Origin: Vibrio lentus
Lineage (GTDB): Bacteria > Pseudomonadota > Gammaproteobacteria > Enterobacterales > Vibrionaceae
DNA: 64,000 bases
Assembly (NCBI RefSeq): GCF_002875945.1
Contig: NZ_MCZK01000102.1
Coordinates: forward strand, 62,001-126,000
Reading direction: 5' to 3'
Shown: positions 9,329 to 19,300 of the stretch, piece by piece
How positions within the stretch are numbered: position 1 is the stretch's first letter
Layout of the letters: each line of letters opens with the position of its first letter
The notes under the pieces: model-generated
The model's input: only the letters and a program-made list of their open reading frames with translations
The model's database searches: none
Told to the model about the DNA's origin: nothing
Program-made: the position numbers and the translations under genes

Positions 9329-10393
9329 ATGACAGATATCAATAACGCTTCGCAACCAGTAAGCACAAAAAAACGTAAAAAAGCACCGCTTATTGCTACT
9401 GCGATCATGCTGTCATTGGGCTTAGCTGGCGCTGGATATTGGTATGGCTATGGCCAGTACTTCGAATCGACCGATAACGCCTACCTACAAGGCGACATCA
9501 CCAATATTAGTCCAAAAGTGTCTGGCTACATTGTTAAGTCTTACGTCAGTGATAACCAGTCGGTTAAAGAAGGCGATTTATTGGTTCAAATTGATGATCG
9601 TGATTACCAGTCCGCACTTGCACAAGCTCACGCCCATTTAACAGTAGTCGAATCAAGCGTACACAACCTTGTCGCTCAACAAACGTTACAACGTAGCCAA
9701 ATTAACCAAGCCGAAAGCCGTGTCGATTCAGCACAAGCCGAATATGAGCGTGCTATTCAACAAGTTGTTCGCTCTCGTAGCCTATTGAAACGTAATTATG
9801 CGTCACAAGATGAAGTCGACAGCATGGTCGCACAACAAAAAGTCACCCAAGCAGAACTCGAAGAAGCGAAAGCAAACCTCGTCGCAAGTAACGATCAATT
9901 GATCGTAATTGCCAGTGAAATCGAACAAGCAAAGGCCTCAGTAACCGAAGCTCAGGCGCAAGAACAACAAGCGCAGCTTAATCTGGATTACACCAAGGTC
10001 TACGCACCAACAGACGGCGTGATTGGCAAGCGAAGTGTTCGTGAAGGTTTGTTGATTCAAGCAGGCGCGCCACTAATGAGTTTGGTGCCAAACAACCAAG
10101 TATGGATTGAAGCCAACTTCAAAGAGACACAACTGAGCGGCATTCACAAAGGTCAGACTGTTGAAGTTGAATTGGACGCTTTCCCAGGCCAACCACTTGA
10201 AGGCGTTGTAGACAGTTTTTCTCCTGCTACGGGTGCAAAGTTCGCACTGCTACCGCCAGAAAACGCGACAGGTAACTTCACTAAAATCGTTCAACGTGTG
10301 CCTGTGAAAATTACTATCTCAGATCAGCAAGAGTTAAAAGGTCGACTGCTTCCTGGTTTGTCTGTGGTCGCGACCATCGATAAACGAGGCTAG
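9329..10393 (+). CDS. EmrA-like HlyD-family membrane fusion protein
   Basis: A periplasmic adaptor of 354 residues anchored by one N-terminal helix at about 19-40 (APLIATAIMLSLGLAGAGYW). After it come the split lipoyl domain (STDNAYLQGDITNISPKVSG and the matching half LDYTKVYAPTDGVIGKRSV), a long alpha-hairpin coiled coil at about 95-215 rich in Gln, Ala and Glu, and a beta-barrel segment (VWIEANFKETQLSGIHKGQ). This is the EmrA/HlyD_D23 layout. It precedes the MFS pump by 3 bp and must form a tripartite efflux system with it and an outer-membrane channel encoded elsewhere. Divergent LysR control is likely. Confidence 0.88.
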   Translation: MTDINNASQPVSTKKRKKAPLIATAIMLSLGLAGAGYWYGYGQYFESTDNAYLQGDITNISPKVSGYIVKSYVSDNQSVKEGDLLVQIDDRDYQSALAQAHAHLTVVESSVHNLVAQQTLQRSQINQAESRVDSAQAEYERAIQQVVRSRSLLKRNYASQDEVDSMVAQQKVTQAELEEAKANLVASNDQLIVIASEIEQAKASVTEAQAQEQQAQLNLDYTKVYAPTDGVIGKRSVREGLLIQAGAPLMSLVPNNQVWIEANFKETQLSGIHKGQTVEVELDAFPGQPLEGVVDSFSPATGAKFALLPPENATGNFTKIVQRVPVKITISDQQELKGRLLPGLSVVATIDKRG

Positions 10394-10396
10394 ACC

Positions 10397-11947
10397 ATGA
10401 GCAACACCGCTGTTGTCAGCCCAACTAATGATGAGAACGAGGTTTCAAGACGCCATTGGATCGCCCTATTTGGTGGCCTGATTGGCGCGTTTATGGCGAT
10501 CTTGGATATTCAGATCACCAACTCATCACTCAAAGACATTCAAGGTGCCTTGTCTGCCACCTTGGATGAAAGTTCTTGGATCTCGACGTCATACCTAGTC
10601 GCCGAAATGATCGCTATTCCACTCAGTGGTTGGCTTTCAAAAGCGCTTGGTAAACGCCGTTACCTCACTTGGACGACGGTCATCTTTACCTTCTCGTCTT
10701 TGTTATGTTCGTTCTCGTGGAACATGACCTCGATGATCATCTTCCGAGCAATGCAAGGCTTTAGTGGTGGTGCATTAATCCCACTCGCCTTCTCGCTGGT
10801 TATACAACTGTTGCCCATCAATAAACGAGCGGTCGGCATGGCATTGTTTGGTGTAACAGCGACGTTTGCGCCGTCTATTGGTCCAACGTTTGGTGGCTGG
10901 CTGACGGAAAACTTCTCGTGGCATTATATTTTCTACATCAATATTCCGCCCGCTCTGCTCGTGATCACCATGATCCGGTATGGTTTGGACGATGAAAAGC
11001 TTGATCTTGGAACGCTGAAAAAAGCCGACTGGTTCGGTATTGCGACCATGGCGCTGGGGTTAGGTTGTTTGGAAGTGGTTTTAGAAGAAGGTAACCGCGA
11101 AGAGTGGTTTAGCTCAAGCTTTATAGTGGGCCTGAGCATTGTGTCCGCGGTGAGTTTGGTTTACTTCGTGATAAACGAGCTGCAACACAAAAAGCCACTG
11201 GTGAATTTGCGGCTATTGCGGGATGCGCAGTTTGCGATGTCTTGTATCGCCTATTTGATCTTAGGGATGGCGTTGCTCGGCTCAATCTATGTATTGCCGT
11301 TGTACTTAACGCAAATCCAGCAATACAACGCAATGGAGATCGGTGAAGTACTGATGTGGATGGGTTTCCCACAACTACTGATATTCCCAATCGTGCCCAA
11401 GCTGACGCAAATCATTAAGCCTAAATACTTGGTGACCTTTGGTTTCGCGATGTTCGGTTTAAGTTGTTACGTAAACACCCACATGACGATTGATTTTGGT
11501 GGCCAGCAGTTGATTTTGTCTATGGTTCTGCGTGCTATTGGTAGCCCATTTATTATGGTTCCGCTGTCTTTGGTTGCTATGAAAAACATCAGCAAAATGG
11601 ACACCCCTGACGCTTCGACTTTAACCAACGTAATGCGTAACTTGGGCGGCGCGTTCAGTATTGCGATTATCGCTACGCTACTGGATAACAAAACCCGTGA
11701 GCATCTTGCACACATCAAAGAGTCGCTACCCTCGGTGAGTCAATTAGGTTGGCAAACCCTCAAAGATCAACAAGCGTTTTTTATTCAGTCAGGAAGTGAT
11801 GCTGCGACCGCGATGCAACAAGCGCAAGCAAGCCTGTTAGGAACAATGCAACGTGACGCCGCTATCATGGCTTACAACGATGTGTTCTTAATGATGACGG
11901 CATTCTTGGCGTTAGCCGCCGTGTTGATTCTTAATATGCGAGATTAG
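10397..11947 (+). CDS. EmrB/QacA-type (DHA2) drug efflux MFS transporter
   Basis: A 516-residue permease with about 14 membrane helices, the normal DHA2 size. Visible family marks are the first-helix segment FMAILDIQITNSSLKDIQGA (motif D1-like), the loop motif GWLSKALGKRRYL (motif A), and motif C-like FGVTATFAPSIGPTFGGWL in helix 5. It follows its EmrA-like partner by 3 bp in an evident operon. Such pumps expel hydrophobic drugs, bile salts or aromatic acids with proton antiport. The specific substrate cannot be read from the sequence. A tandem 8-bp repeat and a strong terminator follow. Confidence 0.9.
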   Translation: MSNTAVVSPTNDENEVSRRHWIALFGGLIGAFMAILDIQITNSSLKDIQGALSATLDESSWISTSYLVAEMIAIPLSGWLSKALGKRRYLTWTTVIFTFSSLLCSFSWNMTSMIIFRAMQGFSGGALIPLAFSLVIQLLPINKRAVGMALFGVTATFAPSIGPTFGGWLTENFSWHYIFYINIPPALLVITMIRYGLDDEKLDLGTLKKADWFGIATMALGLGCLEVVLEEGNREEWFSSSFIVGLSIVSAVSLVYFVINELQHKKPLVNLRLLRDAQFAMSCIAYLILGMALLGSIYVLPLYLTQIQQYNAMEIGEVLMWMGFPQLLIFPIVPKLTQIIKPKYLVTFGFAMFGLSCYVNTHMTIDFGGQQLILSMVLRAIGSPFIMVPLSLVAMKNISKMDTPDASTLTNVMRNLGGAFSIAIIATLLDNKTREHLAHIKESLPSVSQLGWQTLKDQQAFFIQSGSDAATAMQQAQASLLGTMQRDAAIMAYNDVFLMMTAFLALAAVLILNMRD

Positions 11948-11991
11948 AATTAGAGCCTTTTGTTAAACTTCACTATCGACATCAAGGCGAA

Positions 11992-12037
11992 GCGAACGAA
12001 CAAACGAACAAGCGAACAAGCGAACAAGCGAACAAGA
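11992..12037. repeat. Short tandem repeat, 8-bp unit (GCGAACAA type)
   Basis: Five to six imperfect copies of an 8-base unit run through this stretch, three of them identical (GCGAACAA). It lies between the efflux stop codon and the terminator, so copy changes would alter only the 3' untranslated region. Confidence 0.8.
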
Positions 12038-12072
12038 GCAAAATATCGAGTAAAAGATCGAGGCACGAAATA

Positions 12073-12104
12073 AAGAGGCAAGCTTAATGGCTTGCCTCTT
12101 TTTG
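12073..12104 (+). terminator. Terminator after the EmrAB-like operon
   Basis: An 11-bp perfect stem (AAGAGGCAAGC at 12073-12083, GCTTGCCTCTT at 12090-12100) with a 6-nt loop is followed by TTTT. Confidence 0.9.
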
Positions 12105-12234
12105 ATTGATAAAACCTGTATCACCACACAAAATCTAGGTGAAAAAAGTAAGTGTAAACCGGGTTTAATCAATGTTGTCGAATACTCTTTAATTACCAAT
12201 AGTTTATTGAGTATTTACATGTGAGCTAGGCACC

Positions 12235-12263
12235 TTGACAATGTGCAACCTGACACCTAAATT
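12235..12263 (+). promoter_or_regulatory. Candidate sigma-70 promoter of the response regulator operon
   Basis: A perfect TTGACA (12235-12240) is 17 bp from TAAATT (12258-12263, four of six matches to the -10 box). The expected start of transcription near 12270 leaves a short leader before the ATG at 12290. Confidence 0.45.
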
Positions 12264-12289
12264 AAAAATAACATTTGGTATTGAGGAAA

Positions 12290-13879
12290 ATGGATTTGAC
12301 CTTACCACCAGACCTACGGGTTTTGATTGTCGACGACTCTAAAAGTGCAACGATACTTATCAAGCAACAATTGGCGAGCCTAGGCATTGCGCGTGACTGC
12401 ATTTTTATTGCAACCGATTATCGACAAGCCATTAAAGCGGTCGAGACGCACTCTTTTCATGTACTCCTCATCGATTACCACTTAGAGCAATCCTTTACGG
12501 GGTTTGAGCTTTTGGGGATCCTGTATCGAAATAGACTTATTGATCATACGGTAGCGACGATTTTGCTCTCTGGAGACATGCGTCAGGAAACCGTATTAAC
12601 CGCCCTCTCTGGCGAGGCGCACCATTTCATTTCTAAGCCGATTCACACTCAGTCGTTAGGTAAGAAAATCCAAAACGCGGTGTTCGAATCGCAGCAAATT
12701 GATCAACTAAACCGTCTCTACCCGATTAACACTCCTGAGTTGCTTAAACAGGCATTAGACATCCCGAATAACCAAGTGAATGTTCAGTTCGAGGCAACAC
12801 TCATTGAGCATTTAATTGCAGGTCAAAAATGGGACTTGCTGTCGAGTGTTATCACTAACTCAAAAACGAAAATGCACCCGACCAAATTAGTGGCAGAGGC
12901 ATTGATTCTAGACAGCTTAGGCAAACCGAACCTAGCGATAGAGAAGCTGCACAATTACTTGATTGTTCAGCCACTGTCATTAAACGTGATTGATTGCTTA
13001 AGCTGCATCTATGAAAAACATAAGATGCTGCTGCCTGCACTTAAGCTGGCGATCCGAGCATTTGAAATGACGCCAAGTATCAGCCATCGCGCAATAAGAG
13101 CGATCGACTTAGCAGAGAATGTCGACAATACGCACATGCTGATTAAGCTTGGGGAAATGTACGCGACCCACATTTCATCCGCCGACATTGATTTGATTCA
13201 CTCCATTGGTACGCACTATGACTCGCTAAAAGCGACCTACCAACGCGAAACTCAAATACAGAATAAACGCATGTTGCTTGAGCACGCCAATCAGTTTACT
13301 GAGCTGGTTAATTTAAAGCTGCCTGCGAAACAGCAACAACAGGTGTTAGCAAGCCTTGCTCTGTTTCAAAGCAGTATATTACTGATAGAAAACAGCCCAT
13401 CGGTTGCCCATAAAAAAGTAATACGAGCAACCAAGCTTTTATCGAATCATTTTTTCAACCAACCCACTTCGCTGCTCGCTCAATTGCTGCCTTTGCTCAG
13501 TCATTTTGGTGAATACTCGTTATATCACCTTGTGGCTGAATGCCTAAGATCTCGTGGTGAGAAAGTACAAGATCAACTGGCGTCAAACACGGCCGATCCT
13601 TCGACTTGCATCAATATCGGAAATTCGGGATCGATTCAAGAATTGAAAGATTACATTCACAGCTACCCTTATTCAGTCGCCGCTAAACTTGACTATCTAT
13701 ATGCCGTCAATAACGCGCACATAGAAACAAACCTTAGCGACGAATATGTAGAAGAACTGACTCAACTAGAACTTCCACCAAGATGGAACCAATGGATCAA
13801 TGACTCATCACGCAACGGTTTTTCTACTAAGCCGCCCAATCCATTTTCAACATGCAGCCGACAGGAGTCCACATGCTAG
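12290..13879 (+). CDS. Response regulator: receiver domain plus long helical (TPR-like) output
   Basis: A protein of 529 residues from the ATG at 12290. A TTG at 12275 is in frame, but GAGG at 12283-12286 fits the ATG better, though the spacing is tight. Residues about 8-130 form a complete receiver (IVDD pair, phospho-acceptor Asp62 in LLIDYHLEQ, Ser in LLSGDM, Lys in ISKPIH). The remaining 400 residues are alpha-helical with TPR-like stretches (LVAEALILDSLGKPNLAIEK, then CLSCIYEKHKMLLPALKLA). No DNA-binding or enzymatic domain is seen, so output is probably by protein-protein contact. It overlaps the Hpt gene and lies in front of a sigma factor gene, so control of that sigma factor or of secretion is possible (inference). 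Confidence 0.8.
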   Translation: MDLTLPPDLRVLIVDDSKSATILIKQQLASLGIARDCIFIATDYRQAIKAVETHSFHVLLIDYHLEQSFTGFELLGILYRNRLIDHTVATILLSGDMRQETVLTALSGEAHHFISKPIHTQSLGKKIQNAVFESQQIDQLNRLYPINTPELLKQALDIPNNQVNVQFEATLIEHLIAGQKWDLLSSVITNSKTKMHPTKLVAEALILDSLGKPNLAIEKLHNYLIVQPLSLNVIDCLSCIYEKHKMLLPALKLAIRAFEMTPSISHRAIRAIDLAENVDNTHMLIKLGEMYATHISSADIDLIHSIGTHYDSLKATYQRETQIQNKRMLLEHANQFTELVNLKLPAKQQQQVLASLALFQSSILLIENSPSVAHKKVIRATKLLSNHFFNQPTSLLAQLLPLLSHFGEYSLYHLVAECLRSRGEKVQDQLASNTADPSTCINIGNSGSIQELKDYIHSYPYSVAAKLDYLYAVNNAHIETNLSDEYVEELTQLELPPRWNQWINDSSRNGFSTKPPNPFSTCSRQESTC

Positions 13880-14205
13880 ATTTTGATGCTTTAAACGCTT
13901 ACTTAGATAACGACAGAGACGTAATTTTCGCTGTGTTATCAACGTACCAAGAAGATCACGGAAATTCGTTACAAGAAATAGAAGAATTAGTACAACAGCA
14001 AGACTGGGGCAAGCTTCATTTTACTGTGCATACTTTGAAAGGAATATTGGCTAGCTTTGGCGAAGAGACAGCAACGGTCGCTCTAGAGAATGTAGAACAA
14101 ACCACATTCAATAAACTAGCGCCTCAGGCTGACGACCTCTCTGTCATATACAGCGAAATGAAGATCATCAATCAACAAATCGATGAAGTACTCAGCACTT
14201 ATTAG
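13873..14205 (+). CDS. Histidine phosphotransfer (Hpt) protein
   Basis: A stand-alone Hpt protein of 110 residues. The start at 13873 is chosen because AGGAG lies 6 bases upstream; an in-frame ATG at 13852 lacks this. The helical bundle carries the canonical site FTVHTLKGIL with His53, followed by FGEETATVALENVE. The gene overlaps the stop of the response regulator (ATGCTAG), so the two are translationally coupled and should act together. The likely phosphate donor is a hybrid kinase; the intact tri-receiver kinase at 47.8 kb is the only complete one in the window besides VxrA (inference). Compare the Hpt-like protein at 38.1 kb, which has lost this histidine. Confidence 0.85.
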   Translation: MLDFDALNAYLDNDRDVIFAVLSTYQEDHGNSLQEIEELVQQQDWGKLHFTVHTLKGILASFGEETATVALENVEQTTFNKLAPQADDLSVIYSEMKIINQQIDEVLSTY

Positions 14206-14704
14206 TCAATTCACTGAGGTTTATTAGTAATAGATTTTAGTCTTGGCTAATAGCTTTTAGTTTGGATAAATCTCTAAGTATGAGTAATAGCTTTCAAGCT
14301 TTACACGGCGACCAATGTCAGCGGAACAGGTTAAAGAGCAGAGGTACTTTGGAAACATGGAACCTCGACTCTTGCCATTTTCTCCTCATTATTCCCTGTC
14401 AATTACAGAGTCCAAACACACCTATAAATTCACCTCATTTATCTACATATAACAATGCATAACACGTGCTTTATAAACACCGCATGTTCATGTTTTATCT
14501 GCAATAACCTCCCTCTCAATAAGATGCAACTTAGTTAAATATTTGTAGTTCTTTTTGTGACAAAAACATACGAAATTGCATTTTATTTATTGGTAAAGAA
14601 GAAACTGTTATCTACACTCTAATGAAACCAAGCGTTAATCACTTGGTGGCATAATAATAAAATAAAAAAATAAAACGTTCAGTCGGCTAAAAAAGGACAA
14701 GGAA
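14206..14704. other. Intergenic region upstream of the sigma factor gene
   Basis: These 499 bp hold no gene I can support; one 66-codon frame at 14262-14462 has no family resemblance or ribosome site. Visible elements are three copies of a TAATAG-pyrimidine-rich motif at about 14227-14295, a dyad TTTTTGT-G-ACAAAAA at 14552-14566, and CTACACT at 14612-14618, which resembles an RpoS-type -10 box. The long leader suggests complex control of the sigma gene. Confidence 0.5.
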
Positions 14705-15601
14705 ATGAACAATGACAGTTTTGCTGCGTTTCAGGGGCTCACGGATGACACACCCATTAAAGAATCATTTTCTACCACTGCAGAACCTTATGCTCACTAT
14801 CTAAAAGATATTGTGGGCATTGACCTGTTGTCGCGTGAAGATGAATTGTATTACGCAAAATTGAATCGTTCAGGCGATAAACAAGCACGCGACGTAATGA
14901 TCGAATCGAACCTGCGCCTTGTTGTAAAAGTCGCAAAGAGTTACCTAAAGCGTAAAGGCAATAACTTCACACTCCTCGACCTGATCGAAGAAGGCAACAT
15001 CGGTTTGATCAAGGCCATCGATAAGTACGATCCAGAACCTGGCTATCGTTTTTCGACCTATGCTGTGTGGTGGATTCGCGAAAACATTGAAGCGGCCCTG
15101 ATGAACAAAGGTCGTACCGTTCGCTTACCTGCTCATGTGTGCAAAGAAATTAATAGCCTTGCCTCAAAGAAGCTTGATGTAAGCAAAAAAATGCGAAAAG
15201 AAATCTCGATCTCAGAATTATCAAATAGCTCAGGCGTAAAAGCTGAACGTGTCGATCAACTGATCGCGTTAAGCGGATTTATTGATGTAACAACAACGGT
15301 TGGTATCAGCCATGCGCCACTCGTATTGGAACAGTGTGAAAGTGAATACATCCCGGATCCTCAACAGGATTGTGAAGACCGATCATTCACACATGCGCTA
15401 GAGCAGATCATCAACACACTGCCACCCAAATTGCAGAAAGTGCTCATTCATCGTTTTGGTTTCTTCGATAACAACGTAAAAACGCTATCCGAAGTCGGAC
15501 AAATGTTGGATGTGAATGTGTCTAATGAGCGAGTTAGACAGATGCAGAAAGAAGCAGTCGAGAGAATTCAAAAACGACTCAAGTTTGATGGTTGGGTCTA
15601 A
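14705..15601 (+). CDS. RpoS-like accessory sigma factor (RpoQ/RpoX type)
   Basis: A sigma-70 family protein of 298 residues. It lacks region 1.1 and starts with a region 1.2-like segment ([20 protein letters not shown]). Region 2 is very well conserved ([55 protein letters not shown]), then [14 protein letters not shown] (region 3) and a region 4 ending [20 protein letters not shown]. It resembles RpoS but is shorter and diverged in regions 3-4, as is known for Vibrio RpoQ (luminescence, motility, quorum sensing) and RpoX (biofilm). The ribosome site is AAGGACAAGG. It lies between the phosphorelay genes and the giant adhesin, which makes the adhesin operons plausible targets (inference). Confidence 0.82.
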   Translation: MNNDSFAAFQGLTDDTPIKESFSTTAEPYAHYLKDIVGIDLLSREDELYYAKLNRSGDKQARDVMIESNLRLVVKVAKSYLKRKGNNFTLLDLIEEGNIGLIKAIDKYDPEPGYRFSTYAVWWIRENIEAALMNKGRTVRLPAHVCKEINSLASKKLDVSKKMRKEISISELSNSSGVKAERVDQLIALSGFIDVTTTVGISHAPLVLEQCESEYIPDPQQDCEDRSFTHALEQIINTLPPKLQKVLIHRFGFFDNNVKTLSEVGQMLDVNVSNERVRQMQKEAVERIQKRLKFDGWV

Positions 15602-15693
15602 GTGATTTAGCCATCGGTAAGATAAGTAATTAAGCAAGAAACTGAGTAGTCAGAACACTAAATAGCTAGATTAGTCATTTAAAGAACAATCAC

Positions 15694-15727
15694 AAGGGTG
15701 AGCCTCAAAAGCTTGCCCTTTTTGTTT
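15694..15727 (+). terminator. Terminator of the sigma factor gene
   Basis: A 10-bp stem with two wobble pairs (AAGGGTGAGC at 15694-15703, GCTTGCCCTT at 15711-15720) with a T-rich tail. Confidence 0.75.
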
Positions 15728-15807
15728 GCCTGCTTTCTTAGCAAACTTGAGTCATCATAAGCACTCAAAACAAACAATCATGGTCAGCGAACCAAGGCTT
15801 CGATTAT

Positions 15808-16161
15808 TCACCTTAACGAAGTGGTTCGTTCGCTGCGTAGAATGAGATAATTGACGTAGGTAGTTTCAAGGCAGTCTTGTTCCCACAACGACAAGATACG
15901 CTTAGTAGCAAAGTAATAATCTTTGTTCCTCAATAACATGCCAACCGTGCGGCTGAGTTTCTCAAATCGAACTTGGTCGCTGGCCGAAATATATTCGTCA
16001 TCACTTTGAATAATTGGAGCCAAACCATCGGCAAACCAATTATTTAGAATTTCTCGCATCTCCAATTCAGCTTCAGGCACATCCACACTCGACAACTCAC
16101 GATGTTGAGGTGGTGGCACGATGTATTTGGATGCTTGTGGTGAACTGACATATCGATACAT
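15808..16161 (-). CDS. Small protein, paralogue of the 47255 gene, at the adhesin gene's 3' flank
   Basis: A soluble protein of 117 residues with no signal peptide and no known domain that I recognise. A strong ribosome site (AGGAGGGACGAC) precedes the ATG. Its conserved centre DVPEAELEMREILNNW and second block GMLLRNKDYYFATKRILSLW align well with DVPEEEIELREIVEVW and AFLLKNRVYRAALNRMLGVW in the 124-residue protein at 47255-47629. The two genes bracket the adhesin and its exporter. Function is unknown; a cytoplasmic regulator or chaperone of the system is a guess. Confidence 0.75.
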   Translation of the reverse strand: MYRYVSSPQASKYIVPPPQHRELSSVDVPEAELEMREILNNWFADGLAPIIQSDDEYISASDQVRFEKLSRTVGMLLRNKDYYFATKRILSLWEQDCLETTYVNYLILRSERTTSLR

Positions 16162-16280
16162 GTCGTCCCTCCTTTTAACTGGCTCTTCTAATAATTAAGG
16201 ACATTTTTATTGGTTCACAAGTTTTAATGCCCAGTTTTTAACAGCAATTATTTAAAGCAAGTGACGAGCAATACAGCACA

Positions 16281-16316
16281 AATAAAAAGCCACGCAAAGC
16301 GCGCTCTGCATGGCTT
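16281..16316 (-). terminator. Probable terminator of the giant adhesin gene
   Basis: On the minus strand, AAGCCATGCA (complement of 16307-16316) pairs with TGCGTGGCTT (complement of 16287-16296) with one wobble, and is followed by a U-rich TTTTTATTT. It lies 65-100 bp beyond the stop codon. Confidence 0.65.
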
Positions 16317-16379
16317 CAATGAGGGCAACATTACGCTGCTCTATCTGTTTGTTGGCTCAACTGAACCAAACCCTTCTGG

Positions 16380-19300
16380 TTAGAGCGAGCTTTGATCGAA
16401 GTCGTTGCCTTGATCGGTTCCAGTTTGAGAATCTGAATCGAAGCTTCCAGAGTCGTCCGTGAAGTCAACACCATGATCTTGACCACCTGAACTTGTCCAG
16501 TCGCTGCCACCAGATTCCATACCAGCCATGTCTGGTTGCTGCTCTTGAGTAGAACCTTGCATGGTGTATTGATCATCGACCTCAACTTCAACAGAACCGC
16601 TTGCACCGTCTATTGAGCTACCCAATTCGTCGTAACCTTGGAATTGGATCTCGCTAGTCCCTTCATAACCCTCAGGAAGTTCAACCGATACCGGCTGTTC
16701 TAAGTTGCCACTGACTATGAAGCTACCATCACCGTTATCCAGTGCGTTACTCACAGTAGAGCCCTCAGGTAAGCCAGACATCTCAGCGTAATCAACAGAT
16801 TCGTTACCACTCACCTCATCTGGAATCGAGATAGAAATAGTATCGCCCGGAGCCGCCGTTACGTCAGCCACGCTGTCTTCGGCTTCAGTATCTTGAGCTT
16901 GGTCATCAGCTTGCTGTACGACTTCCACTTGCTGCTCTTCAGTTGCTTGAGCGACTTGAGCTTGTGGTTCATCGCCTTGAACTGAATCATCGGCCACTTG
17001 GATGCTTAAGCTATGGCTCGACACCTCACCACCATCGTTAACGTCGACATTCATCGCTAAGTTGCCGTCGAAGTCTTCGTTTGGCCAGTACGTCCACTCA
17101 CCTTCACCAGATTCAGCGAAGAAGCCTGCATCGTTCGCGTCCGCAACATCAACAACTTGTGCCGTATCGCTCATGCCTAGCTCATCCACCAGCTGCGACT
17201 CTGTGATCGTTAATGAACCATCATCCGCTAACGCATAACCTTCACTAACAGCTGTTTCATCACCACCTTGAATATCCACGTTAAAGAAGCTTTCGATGCG
17301 GTTCTCGCCATCGGTTGCTATAAATCCAACTTGAACATCGCCTGTGTAATCTTCAGCCGGTGTGAATTGATAATTACCTTGGTTATCGCTCTCAATTACG
17401 CCCTCACCTTCCATCAAGCTCACTGACTCAATGCTCAAGTTATCGCCTTCTGCATCGCTCAGGTTCGCTAACATGTCTTCATCAGTGAACGATAAGGTTG
17501 CATCGGCTGCGATTTCGGTCGTTGTGATGCTGTTAACTTCAGGTGTTGCATTCTCTTGTGAATCGCCTTCTTTCACGACCACGCCAGTTTGCTCATCATG
17601 AAGCACGCCATCTTTATCGACCACGTAAGCAATGTCTGCTTCGCCAGTAAAGCCAGGTGCTGGTGTGAACGTCCAAGTGCCGTCGCCATTATCGACAATC
17701 TCACCTTGGCTGCGGTCTGCTAGATGAACCAGTTTCACTTCATCGTCGCTGTCAGCATCCACATTCTCAGCCAACCCAATTAGGTCGTCCGCGGTTAGGA
17801 TGATGGAATCACCCGCCACCGTTTCGAAATCACCAGTATCGATGCCATCATCAAATGCTTCTGGCTCATCTCCGTAATCAACGGTTGTTGCACTTACGGT
17901 TACGAAGAACTCACCATGGAAGTCTTCAGGAGGCGTCATTTGAATGTTTGAAATATCCCAGTCGAACAGGTCGATGTATTGACCCGGCTCAGTGATCATC
18001 ACAGTGTTCACGCCATCGGTCACCTCGAATCCAACAGGGAAACCTGTCATCACTAGGTTACTTAGCGTTTCTGAATCATCGACTAGGCCAACATTCAGTC
18101 CTAAGTGACCGGTTTCATCTTCACCGAACACCAATGGACCGTCATGGTCAGTTGAAATAACTGCACCATCTGCGACAGGACGTACGTACACAGGAACATC
18201 GAGAACCGTTTCGAACTCACCGTCACTTACGACAACTTGTAGGTCTGAAACGCCTGCAAAGTCACCGGTTGGTGTGAATGTCCAAGTGCCATCGCCGTTG
18301 TCCGTAACTTCACCGCCATCTTCACCGTCGGCGGTGATGATGCGTGAAACCACAAGGTCAGCCGTATCAATGTCACCGAACAAGTTCATTAAGTCGCCAG
18401 CATCGAAGGTGAACGCGCCATCTTCGTCTGTGGTCATCATCGCGTTACCGACATTAAATGGAGCGTCGTTAACTGGAATAACATCCACATTCAGCGAACC
18501 ATCAACCACTTCTTCGCCATCAGTTGCTTGATAACCCAGTTCTACCAAGCCATTGAAGTCTTGAGTAGTCACTAAGTGATACATGCCATCTGGCTGCTGA
18601 GTTAAGGTCGCATTCGCTGGAGCACGAACCGTAATGCTTTCGATGCTGATCTCGTCACCATCAAGGTCTGTGACTTGATCCGCGATGTAAGCCGGGTCAA
18701 TCACCATGACCACATCTTCTTCGCCTTGCATCTCAACGGTTGGCGCTTCAGGTGCATCGTTCGCTGGCGTAACATCGATGTTGCCGTCGACTGAGATTGT
18801 CTCTTGGCCATCGCTAACGTTAAACGTCATTGGCACATCGCCATTGAAGTTCTCGTTTGGTGTGAATGACCAAGTACCATCTTCGTTGTCTAGCAACTCA
18901 CCCAAGCTAGGGTCGATTTGTAGACCAGATGCTGACAGCTCATCTGCGGTGTTATCTATGTCGGTAGCTTGAGCTAACAACATGTCTTGCGTGATAAGAA
19001 TGGTGCTGTCTTCGGCTGTGGTTAGTTTCACATCCTCCGACTCAGGTCCATCATTCACAGCCAGAACTTCAATACCTGCAGTTGTTGTCGCTGTTGCACC
19101 GTCATCATCGGTTACTACCACATCTAGGCTGATATCACCGTTAAAGTTCTCACTCGGCGTGAAGGTCACAGAGCCATCATCGTTTTGAACCAATTCGCCG
19201 TCAGAGCCAGTGTAAGTCACGCTTTCAAGCGACACTTCACCATCAACGTCTGAGCTGTTCGCAATCAACTGCTCAGGGCTAATGGTAATCGTGCCATCTT

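Noticed and set aside
11963..12199. Minus-strand frame of 78 codons after the efflux operon
   Set aside because: It runs through the tandem repeat and the terminator, so it is not likely to be a gene.
14262..14462. Possible 66-residue small protein upstream of the sigma factor
   Set aside because: No ribosome site, ordinary composition for non-coding DNA and no recognisable feature.
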